Made by a program: the position numbers and the translations under genes. The notes below the pieces were generated by a model. It searched no databases. It was given only the letters and a program-made list of their open reading frames with translations, and was not told the origin of the DNA. 64,000 nucleotides of DNA from Akebia trifoliata (Eukaryota; Streptophyta; Magnoliopsida; Ranunculales; Lardizabalaceae): NCBI GenBank assembly GCA_017979445.1, contig JADQWC010000526.1, forward strand, positions 682,001-746,000, read 5' to 3'. Positions 23,661-35,130 of this stretch are shown here, one piece after another. The number at the start of each line of letters is the position of its first letter. The stretch's first letter is position 1.

Positions 23661-26600
23661 AAGGAAATGGCTGCTGCTGCTGCTGCCACCATCTTTGCTG
23701 CTCCAGTTTTTCCAAGAAGAACAGTTGGAGCACTTATAATTCCTCGGATTGCTAAAACCATCAAACACCGAATCCTTCACAGTCACTCTGTTTCTCTCAC
23801 AACTTCGAATTCTTCTTCAGGTATATATTTTTTTATTTCTTTTTGAAGTTGAAACAGTAGATTCTGTAACTCTATTGAGTATCAAAAGTTAGTATCAAAT
23901 GAAGAAAAATCAAATTTTGATGTTTAATTTGTGCTAATTTTTATTAATCTTAAGTACCCATTGGCCAAATTTTCCCAGTCAGTTAAATATTATATGTATA
24001 GAAGAGGAAAATATCAGCAAACTTGAAGACATTGTAAAATTGATTCAAGTGTTTGTTTCACTCCGTAATTGTCGCATTTTTTATGTAGAATTTGTGCTAA
24101 TTTGTAGTAATCTTAAGTACCCATGAAGAAATTGTTGAACTGATTCAAGTGTTGTTTTAAGCTTTGTTTCTCTCTATAATCGTCACATTTTGATGGTGAG
24201 TTTGTGCCAATTTTTGGTAATTTTAGTACCCTTTGGCCAAAATTTCCCAATCTATTAATTTTTAGATTTACAAAAGTGTTTATTTTTAACTCTGTGGTTC
24301 TCTCTGTAATCACTTTCTTGGATTTTCTTGTTTCTTAAAGGTTCAATTAGCAAAGGGTGTTTATTATTTATTACTTTTTCATGAATACTACTTCAAAATA
24401 TTGGAAGTCAAATAACAACATGTTCATAGAGTGACTGTGACTCATATGAATAGGTTGAGATAGATGAGTTGTAAGACTAAGAAATATATAATTAGAAATA
24501 GTTATATCTGAGGGAAACTAAGGATAACCTAAATAGGTCATAAATTGATGGAAAGTCAAATATGGCAAGGGACACATTAGTCTGAAGGAGCGGTCTGGTA
24601 CGAATTGAAGATTCTAAAAATGAGAGAACATGATGTGGATAGAGTTAGTAAGTAAATATCTGAAGATAAAAAATGAATTTACACAAGATTCATATTGACC
24701 GCACCCAATATTTAGCACAAGGCATTGATGATGGTTATGAATGCCACTTATTTATTGTCCCATGCAATGTGGACATAAGAAGTTACAATTAACCTTATAA
24801 TCAGCAAGATTGTCTGCCTTGTTGGTGTGCATTGTATGACTGCTTTAATGCACACTTATCCTCCTAAGATAGTGAAGGGTACCTAAGAGAACATGGGTCA
24901 CCTTTTTTATCAAATTCTCATACTGGTGATGAATCTTGGCAAAACCTATTGCCTGATTATTAATGGTTATTGTTGATCACATTACTGATGGACATACATT
25001 TTTATAAATATCTCGTTTGCGGTCCAAGATCAATTGGATGAAGTGATATTATTGTTCTTTTATCCATTATCTACAAATAATTCAAGTCTAAAACATTTAA
25101 CGTGATAGCTGAAGACCGTTATTTCTTATAGTTAATGATATTCTGTGATGTGTAGTAGCAGGGATATGTCATGTGGTGCACGCTTTAAAGAGAGATGATG
25201 CTGATGTTTTACTTAAAGGAGTGGGAGACAAAAATACCGCAGAGGCTATTAAGCATATTCTTGAGATAGTATTTACATTACCCATGTTTCAATGTTTAAT
25301 TCTATGAAAATTTTCAAGAACATGGTACTTCTTGCTACTGCAGAATTGACACTGTCTGCTCACTGAGATGGATGCGAAATGTGGTAATGTAGGAAAAAAC
25401 ATTATGAAAAGTTTCGGGTCCCTCTCTGATTAGTGCTTATGCACATCAACTTTGCTCATTCTGTATCTATTTTCAGTTTTTTTAGCAACGTAATCTTAGA
25501 AGTCACCGGGTGAAAAAGCTTCTAATTGTATGTATTCTTACCTTTTGAACTGATTTTCATTCCAACTTCCAAACTTCTGCTAGGCAAGACGAGCATCGTC
25601 TAGAAGAGAAGTTCTCCACACAGATTTTCTTAGTCCACCAATATTGAAGGACTCAATGCTTGTAATGGAAAAACTAAGGTGCTGATTGATTCAGCTTCTT
25701 CAATCTGCTGTCTGAATCTGTTGTCAGAAGCTGAAACATTGAAAAGCCTCTTTGATAGAACTCTGTAAAAGTACTGTGCTGTTGACCAGAATTTGGTAAT
25801 TACTGTTTGATACAGCTTCAAGAATCTGCTGTATTAGGGTAAAATGACCAGAATACCCTTAAGGTTGCTAGTGCACCCAGAATGCATTAAAAATTATCAG
25901 AATACCCCTACAAATATATAATTACAATAAATATATATAAATATAATAAAATTATATAAAAAGTTAAAAAATAATTGAATTAATTTTAAAATATTTATAA
26001 TTCTAAAAAAAATATAGAAAATTTATAATTCTATAGAAATTTCGACAGCATCTCCTTTTAAAAATAGACATATGAAATTTTCCTAACAAACAAAATACCT
26101 GCATAGTACGCAATCCAACATTTACATTACATCGTATATACATAACACATTCATATTCTGACATCATTTATATTCTGACATCATTTAATTGAATTCTAAT
26201 TTTTTTTTTTTTGTTTATCCAAAGAAAGATCAAAAACATTGAGTTCGATTTCATGAATTTTGTGAATTTTGTGATTAAAGGCTCAATCTTTCATGGACAA
26301 ACTACAATAAACTTAGATATAAAAGATTCTGTTTTATTTTTAATTTGTATCACCAATTGTGAAACAAGTCGTCTTCAATCAAATATAATGATTGCTACTA
26401 TTATCATTCTAAAATCTAAACTGAAACTCTATCAAAACAAAACATCAAGAATTCACAAAAAATAGAAAAATCAACTTGCAACCCTATATTCCTGAAGCGT
26501 GCATGGGCATTGCTCATACTACAAATCCATCGATGCGTGGTCGTTTTTTCACCAAAATTCAACAACCATAACAGGGGTGAGGGCTGACGCAAATTCTTTT

Positions 26601-27239
26601 TCCATCCATTTCAGAAATCCCAAAATTTATACCTAAAAACAAAAACAAGAGATAGAAACCATCCAGTGTTCCTTTAGAGAATCACAATCTGAAGCTTTAA
26701 TTCCTAAACTTGTAATGACTAACATCATACATGTTTTATGATCTGGTGAGCTCGCAAACACGTGCATCTTTGATAAATAACATTGAATCTTGTCTTAGGT
26801 TAATGCAAAGACATACATTGTATACAATACAGACTATATAAGCTTTACAACCACCATTTTCTGAATGTTCTTAATAGTTCTTAATTTGTGGATTTCAATT
26901 CTCACTTTCTTCTACATAAAAAAATAGTTGTAAGCTAATTTCAAGGCCTCTATCACTTGATGTTTCTGCATAAACTTTATTAAGTATGGGAGTTGAAAAT
27001 TTGAAGTTTCATTAAGTTAGAATTTAAAATTGATCCTTTTCTCACCTTGTTTATAATATATTTTGAATTCCCCATATGTGGAAAGACATCACTTGAAGGT
27101 GTGGGTTTGTTATTTTGCAGATATTACGCATATTTAAACAACTCATGTTTGACTATCTTTTAAGATTGATTAAAAGATGGATAAATACTTACTTGAGAAT
27201 CACTCTCTTTCTCAACAATTGACGTTGGACATTATTTAC

Positions 27240-27531
27240 TTGGTGCAAAGAGGAAGCTGAAAACCAAAAGCAAGACAAGTTTGAAACAGAATTGGGAACT
27301 TCTAAAGCATCATGTGTGGATGAAAAAACTCAAAACCGTGGAGGTACCCTTAATTCCAAGGTTTTCCCCAAGGACGATATAAAATTTCTAAATGCAAAAG
27401 CTAGTGGAGGCATCATGGATGGTCCAAGATTGAGACCATGGTGCAACATGGCTATAGTAGTTAGTGTGCTTAAAGAGATCGAAAAGATCTCATCTACTAA
27501 TGTATCCACCAAAAATGATACTGGTAGTTAG
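27240..27531 (+). pseudogene. Unidentified coding-like fragment inside Harbinger-like element
   Basis: An open frame ending at the TAG at 27,529 with polar, non-repetitive composition; it includes MDGPRLRPWCNMAIVVSVL. It may begin at an exon boundary, since a TTTTGCAG acceptor-like sequence lies at 27,112-27,120. I do not recognise the family. Given the captured G6PDH exon next to it, a second captured gene fragment is plausible; chance ORF is the alternative. Confidence 0.3.
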
Positions 27532-27626
27532 TTTACCTAACAAAAATTGATGAACAATTGAAAGGCCATATTTGTTTCATTTTTTATTTACAATATGAAC
27601 ATTTCTAATGGTAGAGACAAACAAAC

Positions 27627-28620
27627 CTGTCGGTAAAGACTGTAAAGAGCTGGAAATTGTTTCTTCTTGGCAAGATCACTTGAAGCTCCAAACATGATAA
27701 TTGAGAGAGATCCAGTTCCTATTTCATTCTCAGAATCTCTTCTCTCTGAGAAAGAGTCACTCCTAAAACTAGATCTTCTTTCGATCGACGATACCATTTT
27801 GAATCAGACAAGAACAAAAATTTCCTTGTAAATCTGAATTTAAAGAACAAAAAAAACGAAAAACACAGAGATTCAGCTATAAAATAGAGCAATTCAGCAC
27901 TATGTACATGGATCCCTTAGTAACAGAGGCAAAAATGAACAAAAAACAAAAGAATATTCAAAAAAAATTCTAAAATATCAGATCAAAAGTTAACTTTGTC
28001 ATCTAAATTTGCTGAAAAAGATAAAACAGAGAGATCCAGAGTCCAAGAGTCGAATTCAAGATAAAAAATTGCGAAAGAAATCGATAAGCTACTAGTTCAC
28101 GAATCGAAATAACTCAAATGAAATTAATCTGAAACTAACCAAGAGATTTAATCGAATTTCAACTGAAAAAACTACTAAACTTGATGCAAAACGAGATTAA
28201 AGTTTTAAAAAGATCAAACTAAAAAAATCTACCAAGATTTGGAAACCAAAAAGGAAAATTGGAGAAATAGAAACGATGAGGGTACCTTTGGAATGCGATC
28301 CTCGAAGAGAAAAAAAATGTGTTTTTTTGTCCTTGATTTTGACGGTTTCGTTGGTCACCAAATCTCTCCGTCTTCTTTACTAGCAGCCGTAGTCGACACT
28401 CCACACATCTGAATAATAATACTGGTTTTCTATTCTAGGGTTTCAGATGAACCAGAGTTTCTAGCTAAAGATGGAGAAAGAGAGAGAGAGAAAGAGAGAG
28501 ATGTGCGAGGTTCTGTCGACAGAGTAGAGAAGAAGAGAGAGAGAGCTGTGAGAGAGAGAGACAGAGAGACTGTGCGAGTTTCCGCCATGTTCGTTGAAGA
28601 GAAGAAGAGAAAGAAGAGAA
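27627..28620 (-). pseudogene. Captured 5' end of cytosolic glucose-6-phosphate dehydrogenase gene
   Basis: On the minus strand the first coding exon runs 27,797 to 27,627 (57 codons). It contains RSSFRSDSF, then [18 protein letters not shown] and [10 protein letters not shown], and ends at a GT donor. This is the N-terminus of plant cytosolic G6PDH, with its NADP-binding GASGDLAKKK motif (here [10 protein letters not shown]). Upstream lies an apparent 5'-UTR intron: acceptor TTAAATTCAG just before the ATG, and donor CCAAAG/GTACCC near 28,286. Then come leader sequence and a CT-rich (GA on plus) tract at 28,480-28,570. Only the promoter/leader and exon 1 were captured. The rest of the enzyme (substrate and cofactor sites) is absent, so no enzyme is made. 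Confidence 0.82.
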
Positions 28621-29926
28621 GAAAATAGATCGGGGCATTTTGATCTTTTCATTGAGCCGTTTTTCGGTAGTTCGCTTCTCCCGCAAAAGCAAATTGGAAA
28701 AGCTTCTTTTAACTGCTTTTCATATTTGCGTTTCTAAACGCAATTGCATAACGCAATTTCAAAAAATTGAGTTTCGTTGTGTTTGACTCGGCTTCAAAAC
28801 TCAGCTTCAAAACGCAAACGCTGAACAAATTGCGTTTTGAAGCGCAATCAATCGCCACCTAAGTGACTTCAAAGCCATAGCTCGAGGAGGATATCCTCAG
28901 GTTAAATCAACAAATGCTGGTTCATCTTGTGTCAAGCTGTAAATTTCTTATCCACATATGTATATATTTATATATGATGATTTAGTATCCAAATTGCTTT
29001 GGCTGAACGTTGCCGGCTTTCAGTTGGACATTCCGAAGCTATGAAAAAGTGCTCCAGATGTAGTTGCGGCACTAAGGTCTATTTACTACCTTTTCACTTT
29101 TCTATTGGATTCAGTTGTTGGCATTTGTAGCATCTAATATGTCAACTAGTTTTACCTTTATTTATATGACTAAATAATTACTCCTTCCAGTATCACAGGA
29201 AACTTTTGGGTTTCAACCTTTTTCCCATGGTGACTTCCTTGGATCACTACTTCGTACAGGGATTGTAAGAGATTAGGTTGGGAATATTATCTTACAGGTA
29301 TCATCTCCAATTTACCCAGATAAATGCATAGTTTGGAAGCTTATATAAGTTGATTGGAGGAAGTTTATGAGATTGTGGAAATTGCGTAGTTTTAAATCCA
29401 ATAACGTGTGAGTGACACTTAAGATTTTTCTTAGTTATTTTGGGTTTTGATCTTATGATATGATAGATTTGACAAATGTAAAAATTCGTATTCCTAGTTT
29501 TATAGATCCTTATTATAATATATAAGAGAATAGTAGGACATGTCACACTCGTTTAAGAAACCAAGTCAAGTCTGGTCTTCCTTTTTCATCTAGAAGTTAA
29601 GATAAGTTGGTTATGTTAATATTTATTATTATTTTAATAAAATAAATATTTATTAGATTCAATAAAACTAAAAATAATAGGTTTATTTGTTTTTAAAGTT
29701 TTTGGGTTAAATTGGGTTTTTTAATAAGTGCATTCTATATTTTGTATTTTAGAGAAAGTGTGGAACTTAGGATTATAATAGATTAGTCTCACATCGGAAA
29801 AATAGTAAACTCTCCTTGAGTTTATATGAGATCTCTCAAATCACTAATTTAGTTGTGTTTTAGAGGTTACACTTAATTATAAGCAGCGGCTCATCGCCGT
29901 GTTCGGGCACTCCCATTCTGCAAAAG

Positions 29927-30728
29927 TAGGGGTGCAACTTGGTTCGGGTTGGTTCAGTTTAGAGTAAAATCAGAACCGAACCGATCTTGGCCGGTTCCAT
30001 TATATATGAATCAGAACCGAACCAAATTAGTCTAAAACCGAATCAACCCAAACCGACTTTAATTCGGTTTGGTTTGGTTCGGTTCCATGGGTTAGAAATA
30101 CTAACCGGACTACATGTAACCAGCAATTATAGAAGTACAATACACGACATTTCTTTCAGGCATTCTATCAAACACTTGACGAGCATCATCTGTTCGACCA
30201 CATTTCGAATAAAAATCACAGGTCGTATGTCGCTGGCCGCAAAAAGAGGGAGAGAGAGTGAGAGGGGGGTGAGCCGGTGGCAGCCAGTTGCAGCCGCAGA
30301 GACGACAAGAGAGAGAGAGGCAGTCGCAGGTTGCAGCCGATGGCAGCCACAGAGACAAGAGAAAGAGAGAGAGACGAAGTGAGAGATGATGAGGGTTTGA
30401 AAAAAAAATAAGGTTTAGGATGACTTACTGTTTCATTGTATGAGGGTTGCAGTCTGTGGCAGTCGGTGGTTGACGAGACAAGATAAAGAGAGATACGAAG
30501 AGAGAAACAAGGGTTTCGTTTGAAAAAAAATAACATTTTTTTTTTATAAATAGAATCGGTTTCGGTTTCGGTTTGGTTTGGTTATTTATCAACCCCGAAC
30601 CGAACTCATCAGTTCTTAATTTCTTTAACCCGAAACCGAACCGCATTTACTTAAAATCGAACCAACCCAATCCAAAATTCACGGATCGATTCGGTTCTCG
30701 GTTTGAACCGAATTAAGTTGCACCCCTA
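29927..30728. mobile_element. hAT element nested in the solo LTR, with PPR fragment
   Basis: Perfect 14-bp TIR TAGGGGTGCAACTT / AAGTTGCACCCCTA and perfect 8-bp target duplication TGCAAAAG at 29,919-29,926 and 30,729-30,736. It is 802 bp. Subterminal zones are dense in GGTTCGGTT/AACCGAACC repeats. There is no transposase. The middle holds a piece of a PPR gene and GA-rich sequence. Confidence 0.94.
30110..30225 (-). pseudogene. Captured pentatricopeptide-repeat (PPR) gene fragment
   Basis: The minus-strand frame reads [20 protein letters not shown], then [14 protein letters not shown] and a stop. This is a near-canonical plant PLS-class PPR: the 'YSKCG...A..VFD.MPERNVVSWTS.I.GY' signature spanning the end of one repeat and the start of the next. 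Only about 37 residues are present, flanked by element sequence, so it is a captured exon piece and not a gene. PPR proteins normally bind organellar RNA. Confidence 0.88.
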
Positions 30729-31816
30729 TGCAAAAGGGCGATAGGACGCTTTAGAGGTGTACTTTGCACATACGCATCACCACGAGGAGCTTGGGGAGCA
30801 TTTTCTATTTGGTAGATCAAACATCGAGATTTGATCTCAACCGTTGGATGATCATTGTGGATGTAGGACTCTATTTGGTGAATCGGATGGGCTAAACCAA
30901 CGTCATGGAAGTTGGTCAAATGGATTTGACAACAAAAATGTCTATTAGACAGTTGGTCAATGTAGTTTGACTATGGGTCAAACAACTTGACAGTTAGTCA
31001 TTGGGGTTTGACCATGCTCCAATGGGTGTTTTTTTTGTTTTATGAAGAGTTACCACTCTTCATAAATTCAGAAAAAAAGGTGTCTTTTTCACCCTATGAT
31101 CATTAGATCGGATCTAGAGAGATCCAAGCCATCCAATCATGACTGTTAAGACAAACAGTCATGATGACTATTTGAAGAGTTACTTTTTTTTCTATAAAAA
31201 GAGATCTGTAGACACAGATCTAAATACACAAAATTTCTAGCCTTTCTTTAAAATATAAAATTCTTAATTCCTTCTTCCTACTTCAATTTTTTGTATTTTT
31301 TTCGATTGAGTTATCAAGACAATTCTCCGTCTTTGCAAGACGACTGATTGTGATCAAGAGATTGGGCTCGTTGTATCCTGGAAACCCTTTTGTAAACTGA
31401 AGTTTTACTTGAGATGGGAACGAATAACGTTTTAAAGAAAACGATCTCGTGCCTCGAGTTCAACATCTCTTATTTTGTTATATTTTATAGTTATTGTTAG
31501 ATTCATGAACTTTCATTTAAGTAATTTTCCAACAGGTTATTATTCAAAGGAAATTCACATTGATTTGGTGGTTGTAATCAGCCAATCAGGTTGAATTTGA
31601 TCTGGGAGAGCTCTTAGTAGGTCCATTATCGTTACATATGTTGATATTTCATTTATCGATTTTGTCAATGTCTATAGTATTCAGGTAATAGATCTAGCTT
31701 TGATTAATTTTGTGTGGTTTTTATTTTTGTCTTTTGTTACCTTGCATTCAGGATAAGAGTTAAGGCGACCTATTGATCCAAGTGGTTGGATGTTTGACAA
31801 TGAAACATTGCGGAAT

Positions 31817-32021
31817 AACCATCACAGGGATGGTTGAATGGTAGACTTGGGTATAATTAGGTTTGCTCCCTAGTTGGTCTCAAATTCCACCAACTATATT
31901 CCTGTGTGGCCACTCACTGGCTTGAACCAAGCAGGCACCAGCCATAGACTGGGTGCGGGGCATAGGGACTAGTCAGGATGCGCTCAAGCTAACCCGCATA
32001 CCCTTCGTTATAAATAAAAAA
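31817..32021 (+). mobile_element. tRNA-derived SINE
   Basis: About 205 bp between imperfect 14-bp target duplications AAACATTGCGGAAT (31,803-31,816) and AAACATTGCAGAAT (32,022-32,035). It has a pol III A-box-like TGGTTGAATGGT at 31,831-31,842, a B-box-like GGTCTCAAATTCC at 31,876-31,888, and an A-rich tail at the right end. It sits where exons 6-10 of the S4 pseudogene are missing. Confidence 0.85.
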
Positions 32022-32221
32022 AAACATTGCAGAATGGGGAGGAGTTCGTTTCATGAAATTAAAGTATGAAAACCCAAGAGGAAGAATAGCAACAAGTAGC
32101 TTATTAAATGCCAATACCATTTATTTCCATAAATTCAGGTGTGATTTGTGGGCAGTTTTTCTTATATTTTGTTTCATTGCATCTCCTCAATGCTTGCTTA
32201 GTAAAAGGAATAAAGTGTTCT

Positions 32222-33320
32222 TTTAATATAATAGTTGACTAAATTGAGGGACATTTCAAACTCCTTCAATGGAAAATGTTTGCACATGGAAAATGGTTTT
32301 TCACGATAATGCAATTTTATGGTGTATGATTGTTTATTTTTTCCAAAATTCATTTTTCCACCCAAAGCAATTTTCATTTTGGGTAGGAAAATGTTCTCTT
32401 GCCCTACCCCACTTGTGATTTTCCCACACCTACTAACGTTATTTCTTAAGATTATCCCCACCCCCAAAATGGGAAAATTATTTCCTCACCTCCTAATGAA
32501 ATTCTCAGGTAAATGCTAGTTTCAACCCACGGGTCAAGGCCCTCCATTAATCTGACCGTTGGAATTATTTTCTTATAAAATCTCTTCCCATAATTCTCCC
32601 ACCTACACTTGACAATTCAAATTCAAATCATTCCTCTACAATTTAAATTTGAGGGTCTGATTTAGTACATCTCTCATGCATCAATCTAGAGATGCATCAA
32701 TCTTGATCCATTTTTGCCAAATTCTTGATTTGATCAATGTAATTATTTTCTTTTCAAACACTACATGTCTCTAGATGTTAATGAAAACATAAATTAAAAA
32801 AATATAAATATAAATAAATAATTTAATAAGGAAAGTATTTTTTTCTCTCTTAAATTAAAATTTTAATCATTTATTATTTGAAAAATATCTTAAAACACTT
32901 TTTATATTTTATAAAATTAAAAAAATAAAATATATTATAAATAAGTTATAGGAAATTCTTGTAAAAAAATATATATAATTTATAAAATTCTTAAATAATT
33001 ATTGATATATTTAAAATTACACGTTAATGATAAAATAACTAAACGTGTCAAAACGGACTGATAATCCTAACCCAAACTCAGGTTGACACTATTATGACTC
33101 AAATCTAATTAGACTTAATCCAAACCTACTAATTTCGCGTGGTGTTAAAAGGGCCACCCCTAAATTTCCATCAATTTTGTATTTTCTTTTCTCCTCTATA
33201 CAAGAATGGAATAAATAATTATGGTATGATAATGACTAAAGTAGCATTTTGACTGAATTGCTCTCCTCTAATACCTTCTTTGGACGCTGAAGTCGAACAA
33301 GATTTTCTTAGAATACAACC
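32222..33320. other. Gene-free AT-rich stretch between unit 1 and orphan leader
   Basis: About 32,290-32,510 shares TTTTCCACCCAAAG-type text with 16,495-16,590 and 47,325-47,400, probably a dispersed MITE. The remainder, especially 32,760-33,060, is very AT-rich. No gene is seen. Confidence 0.5.
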
Positions 33321-33940
33321 GATAGATATGCATAGATTTAACGATGAAGATCGTTTAAAACAGCATCTTTTGTAAACACCACTCAATTATTATCGCAGGA
33401 CGCACACGCTTTCTGTCCCTCTCTGTCGCATTTCATCCACTCTATAGAGTCTAGTCTCCTGCAAAACTCAAAACTCAAAACTCCTCAAAAATTTTCTCAT
33501 CTCATCTTTTCCTCTCTGCACCTCTCCCATTGTCCACAGGCGACGGCGAAAAAGGTACGAACCAAAATCCTCTTTTTTTTTTTTTAATTATTATATTTAA
33601 GATTTTAAACCTCTGGGAAATGTCTGAATTGTTGCAGGTAACTAATCCAACAATAAGAGAGAAGAGAAGATATAAATTACCAAAATTCTTGTAAGTGGTT
33701 ATATTTTTTTTCCATTTGTATGATGGTTTTTATCATTTTTTTTTTAATTTTCTTATTTTAATGGACGCAACAAATAACACACGATCAAAATCCAACGGTT
33801 GGTAGTTTTTCTTTAGATAATTATCATAGGGATTTGCAAAAAATCCTAACCGTTGGATTATTTTATTGAAAATAAAAATGAGTTGCCTTATTGATCATGG
33901 TCACTTAGTCAATCAATCAATAAATATACAGATCAAGTAG
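33321..33940 (+). promoter_or_regulatory. Orphan NLR-type promoter block and 5' leader
   Basis: Begins with the 40-bp block shared with the NLR promoters (33,321-33,360), followed by a C/T-rich leader with CATTTCATCCACTCTATAGAG. It then continues with leader exon, intron and second exon that match 990-1,240: GGCGACGGCGAAAAAG then GTACGA; TTGCAG; purine-rich block. No coding sequence follows. I infer a deleted NLR-family copy; the sequence shows only the shared blocks. Confidence 0.45.
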
Positions 33941-34102
33941 GATCTTATCTAATTGTTTCAAATATTCCTCAATTTAGGATTGTATAACTTATTTGCAAAA
34001 ATATATCAAGATGCATTATATAAAAGACCCAAGAGATAAAACATACATTTTGATTTAAATTCTGCTCTGCCACCAATAATTTTCTTTCATCACACATGTG
34101 AC

Positions 34103-34382
34103 CACAACATGAAAAAAGCTCATATTCGACAGTCAAGTACATTGCATTTCATAAAATCTGACGGATTAAGATGTCGAATTTTTCATTGTCAAATATTTTT
34201 TTTCAACGGGTCAAAACCGTCAAATTAATGAAGGAGGGGAGAAATTCGATGGCTCTAAGCCATCGAATGCGGTTAAATCTGGGGAACATAAAAAATTTTG
34301 ATGGCCCTTGATCGTTGATATTTGATTTCTAAACTTTAGTCTGTCGAATTTTCTTGTAGAATTCTCCAATTTTCATGTAGTA
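34103..34382. mobile_element. CACTA-like MITE
   Basis: Left end CACAACATGAAAAAAG and right end TTTTCATGTAGTA are inverted, close to CACTA-type termini. About 280 bp, related to 292-567. Internal TCGAATTT/AAATTCGA motifs recur. Non-coding. Confidence 0.55.
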
Positions 34383-34451
34383 AGCACTAAGTGAAAAAAG
34401 GGTAAATTCGATGCCAAGGTCCATCGAAATGATTTGGATTTAGCTAAATCC

Positions 34452-34658
34452 ATGAACCTTGACGTTAAACAGGAGAGTTCGGCAGAATCTGACAATACAC
34501 AGTCACAGACCCCTACTGGCGTTTATCCGTTAAACCCGTCAAGTTGGACGGCCATTTGGGAAGGCGTAGACGTTAATAAGGGAATCTTTAACGTTCCCCC
34601 AATGTCGCCATTATCTCCACATCCGTCTTTCGGTTATCCACAACTTATGGTCATATGA
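34452..34658 (+). CDS. Unrecognised GC-richer ORF, possibly captured gene 3' exon
   Basis: From the first in-frame ATG the frame encodes 68 residues, beginning MNLDVKQESS, with SQTPTGVYPL and SSWTAIWEGV in the middle and ending SFGYPQLMVI. The frame is open another ~19 codons upstream. Base composition is clearly less AT-rich than the surroundings and codon choice looks like that of a real gene. The Ser/Pro/Gln-rich, acidic character resembles C-terminal tails of plant transcription factors, but I cannot name it. It starts directly after the CACTA-like MITE and has no similar partner in the other units. It could be a captured or retained 3' exon, or a small gene. No upstream exons are identified. 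Confidence 0.35.
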   Translation: MNLDVKQESSAESDNTQSQTPTGVYPLNPSSWTAIWEGVDVNKGIFNVPPMSPLSPHPSFGYPQLMVI

Positions 34659-34679
34659 TACTTAACGGTCAACATCGAA

Positions 34680-35130
34680 ATTGACTGTGTGATCTTTAAA
34701 AAAAAAAAATGTATATATATGGTTGATGGTCTTTATATGTACATTATAACGTATACCTACATAATAAATAAATAAAAATTTGTTTATTCTTTTTAAATGA
34801 AAACAATATTATAGAAATAATATTTATTTTATTTTATTCAATTGGAAAAGTCAACTTGTATGAAAGCTGTAAATTGGTACCCAATTATCCGAGGAAAAAA
34901 CTTTGAAGCGGGCAGCCCGCTTTAAAATTCTGAAAGAGCCCTCTCCACTGAATTACACGTGGGATTTCTAAGGAGGTGTTTCAAATTTTAATAAAAATGT
35001 AGGTGTGAAATAAATTCAAAATTCTACGTGTGAGGGTTTCCTTCAAAATTTGGCCGTTTCAAAGTCAGACTCATTATTGGATGGATTAGTGGATTAGTTG
35101 CTTTTGAGAACTACAAACATGGATATAATT
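34680..35130. other. Gene-free stretch
   Basis: Nothing supportable beyond AT-rich intergenic sequence; it ends at the left edge of unit 2. Confidence 0.5.

Larger units (their letters stand above)
25678..28859. mobile_element. PIF/Harbinger-like element carrying host gene fragments
   Basis: A 3.18 kb insertion in exon 3 of the S4 pseudogene; the intact gene has the uninterrupted site at about 55,540. The ends GGTGCTGATTGATTCAG and GGTGGCGATTGATTGCG (complement of the right end) form a ~17-bp imperfect TIR, flanked by the 3-bp duplication TAA (25,675-25,677; 28,860-28,862). A short TIR plus TAA duplication fits PIF/Harbinger; CACTA is excluded by the terminal sequence. No transposase is visible. 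It carries a minus-strand G6PDH 5' end and an unidentified plus-strand coding fragment, so it is a Pack-type element. Confidence 0.75.
29614..31534 (+). mobile_element. Solo LTR in intron 5 of S4 pseudogene
   Basis: Starts TGTTAATATTTATTATT and ends TTTTCCAACA (TGTT/AACA inverted ends). It is flanked by the perfect 5-bp duplication GGTTA at 29,609-29,613 and 31,535-31,539. The corresponding intron at about 56,277 is uninterrupted. Without the nested hAT the LTR is about 1.1 kb. A TATA-like TCTATAAAAAGAGA lies at about 31,191-31,205. No internal retrotransposon region remains. Present only in unit 1. Confidence 0.87.
23667..32220 (+). pseudogene. S4-domain protein pseudogene (unit 1)
   Basis: Broken copy of the gene at 53,579-61,173. 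Recognisable parts are exon 1 (23,667-23,820, transit-peptide-like, two to three extra Ala codons), exon 2 (25,162-25,268), exon 3 (starts 25,584, split by a Harbinger-like element, ends 28,900), exon 4 (29,002-29,076) and exon 5 (29,191-29,297). The exon 4 acceptor AG is changed to TG, and exons 4 and 5 each carry a one-base insertion ('gaaaaagtgc', 'aacttttggg'). Exons 6-10 are gone. What remains is part of intron 5 (about 31,540-31,760, after a solo LTR), a SINE, and a 3'-UTR piece (32,030-32,220 matching 61,345-61,540). Non-functional. Confidence 0.9.

Noticed and set aside
28461..28692. Minus-strand Ser/Leu-rich frames
   Set aside because: Translation of the CT-rich leader of the captured G6PDH fragment, upstream of its start codon.
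30216..30646. Minus-strand frames rich in Ser/Leu and Lys/Pro
   Set aside because: Low-complexity translation of GA-rich and subterminal repeats of the nested hAT.
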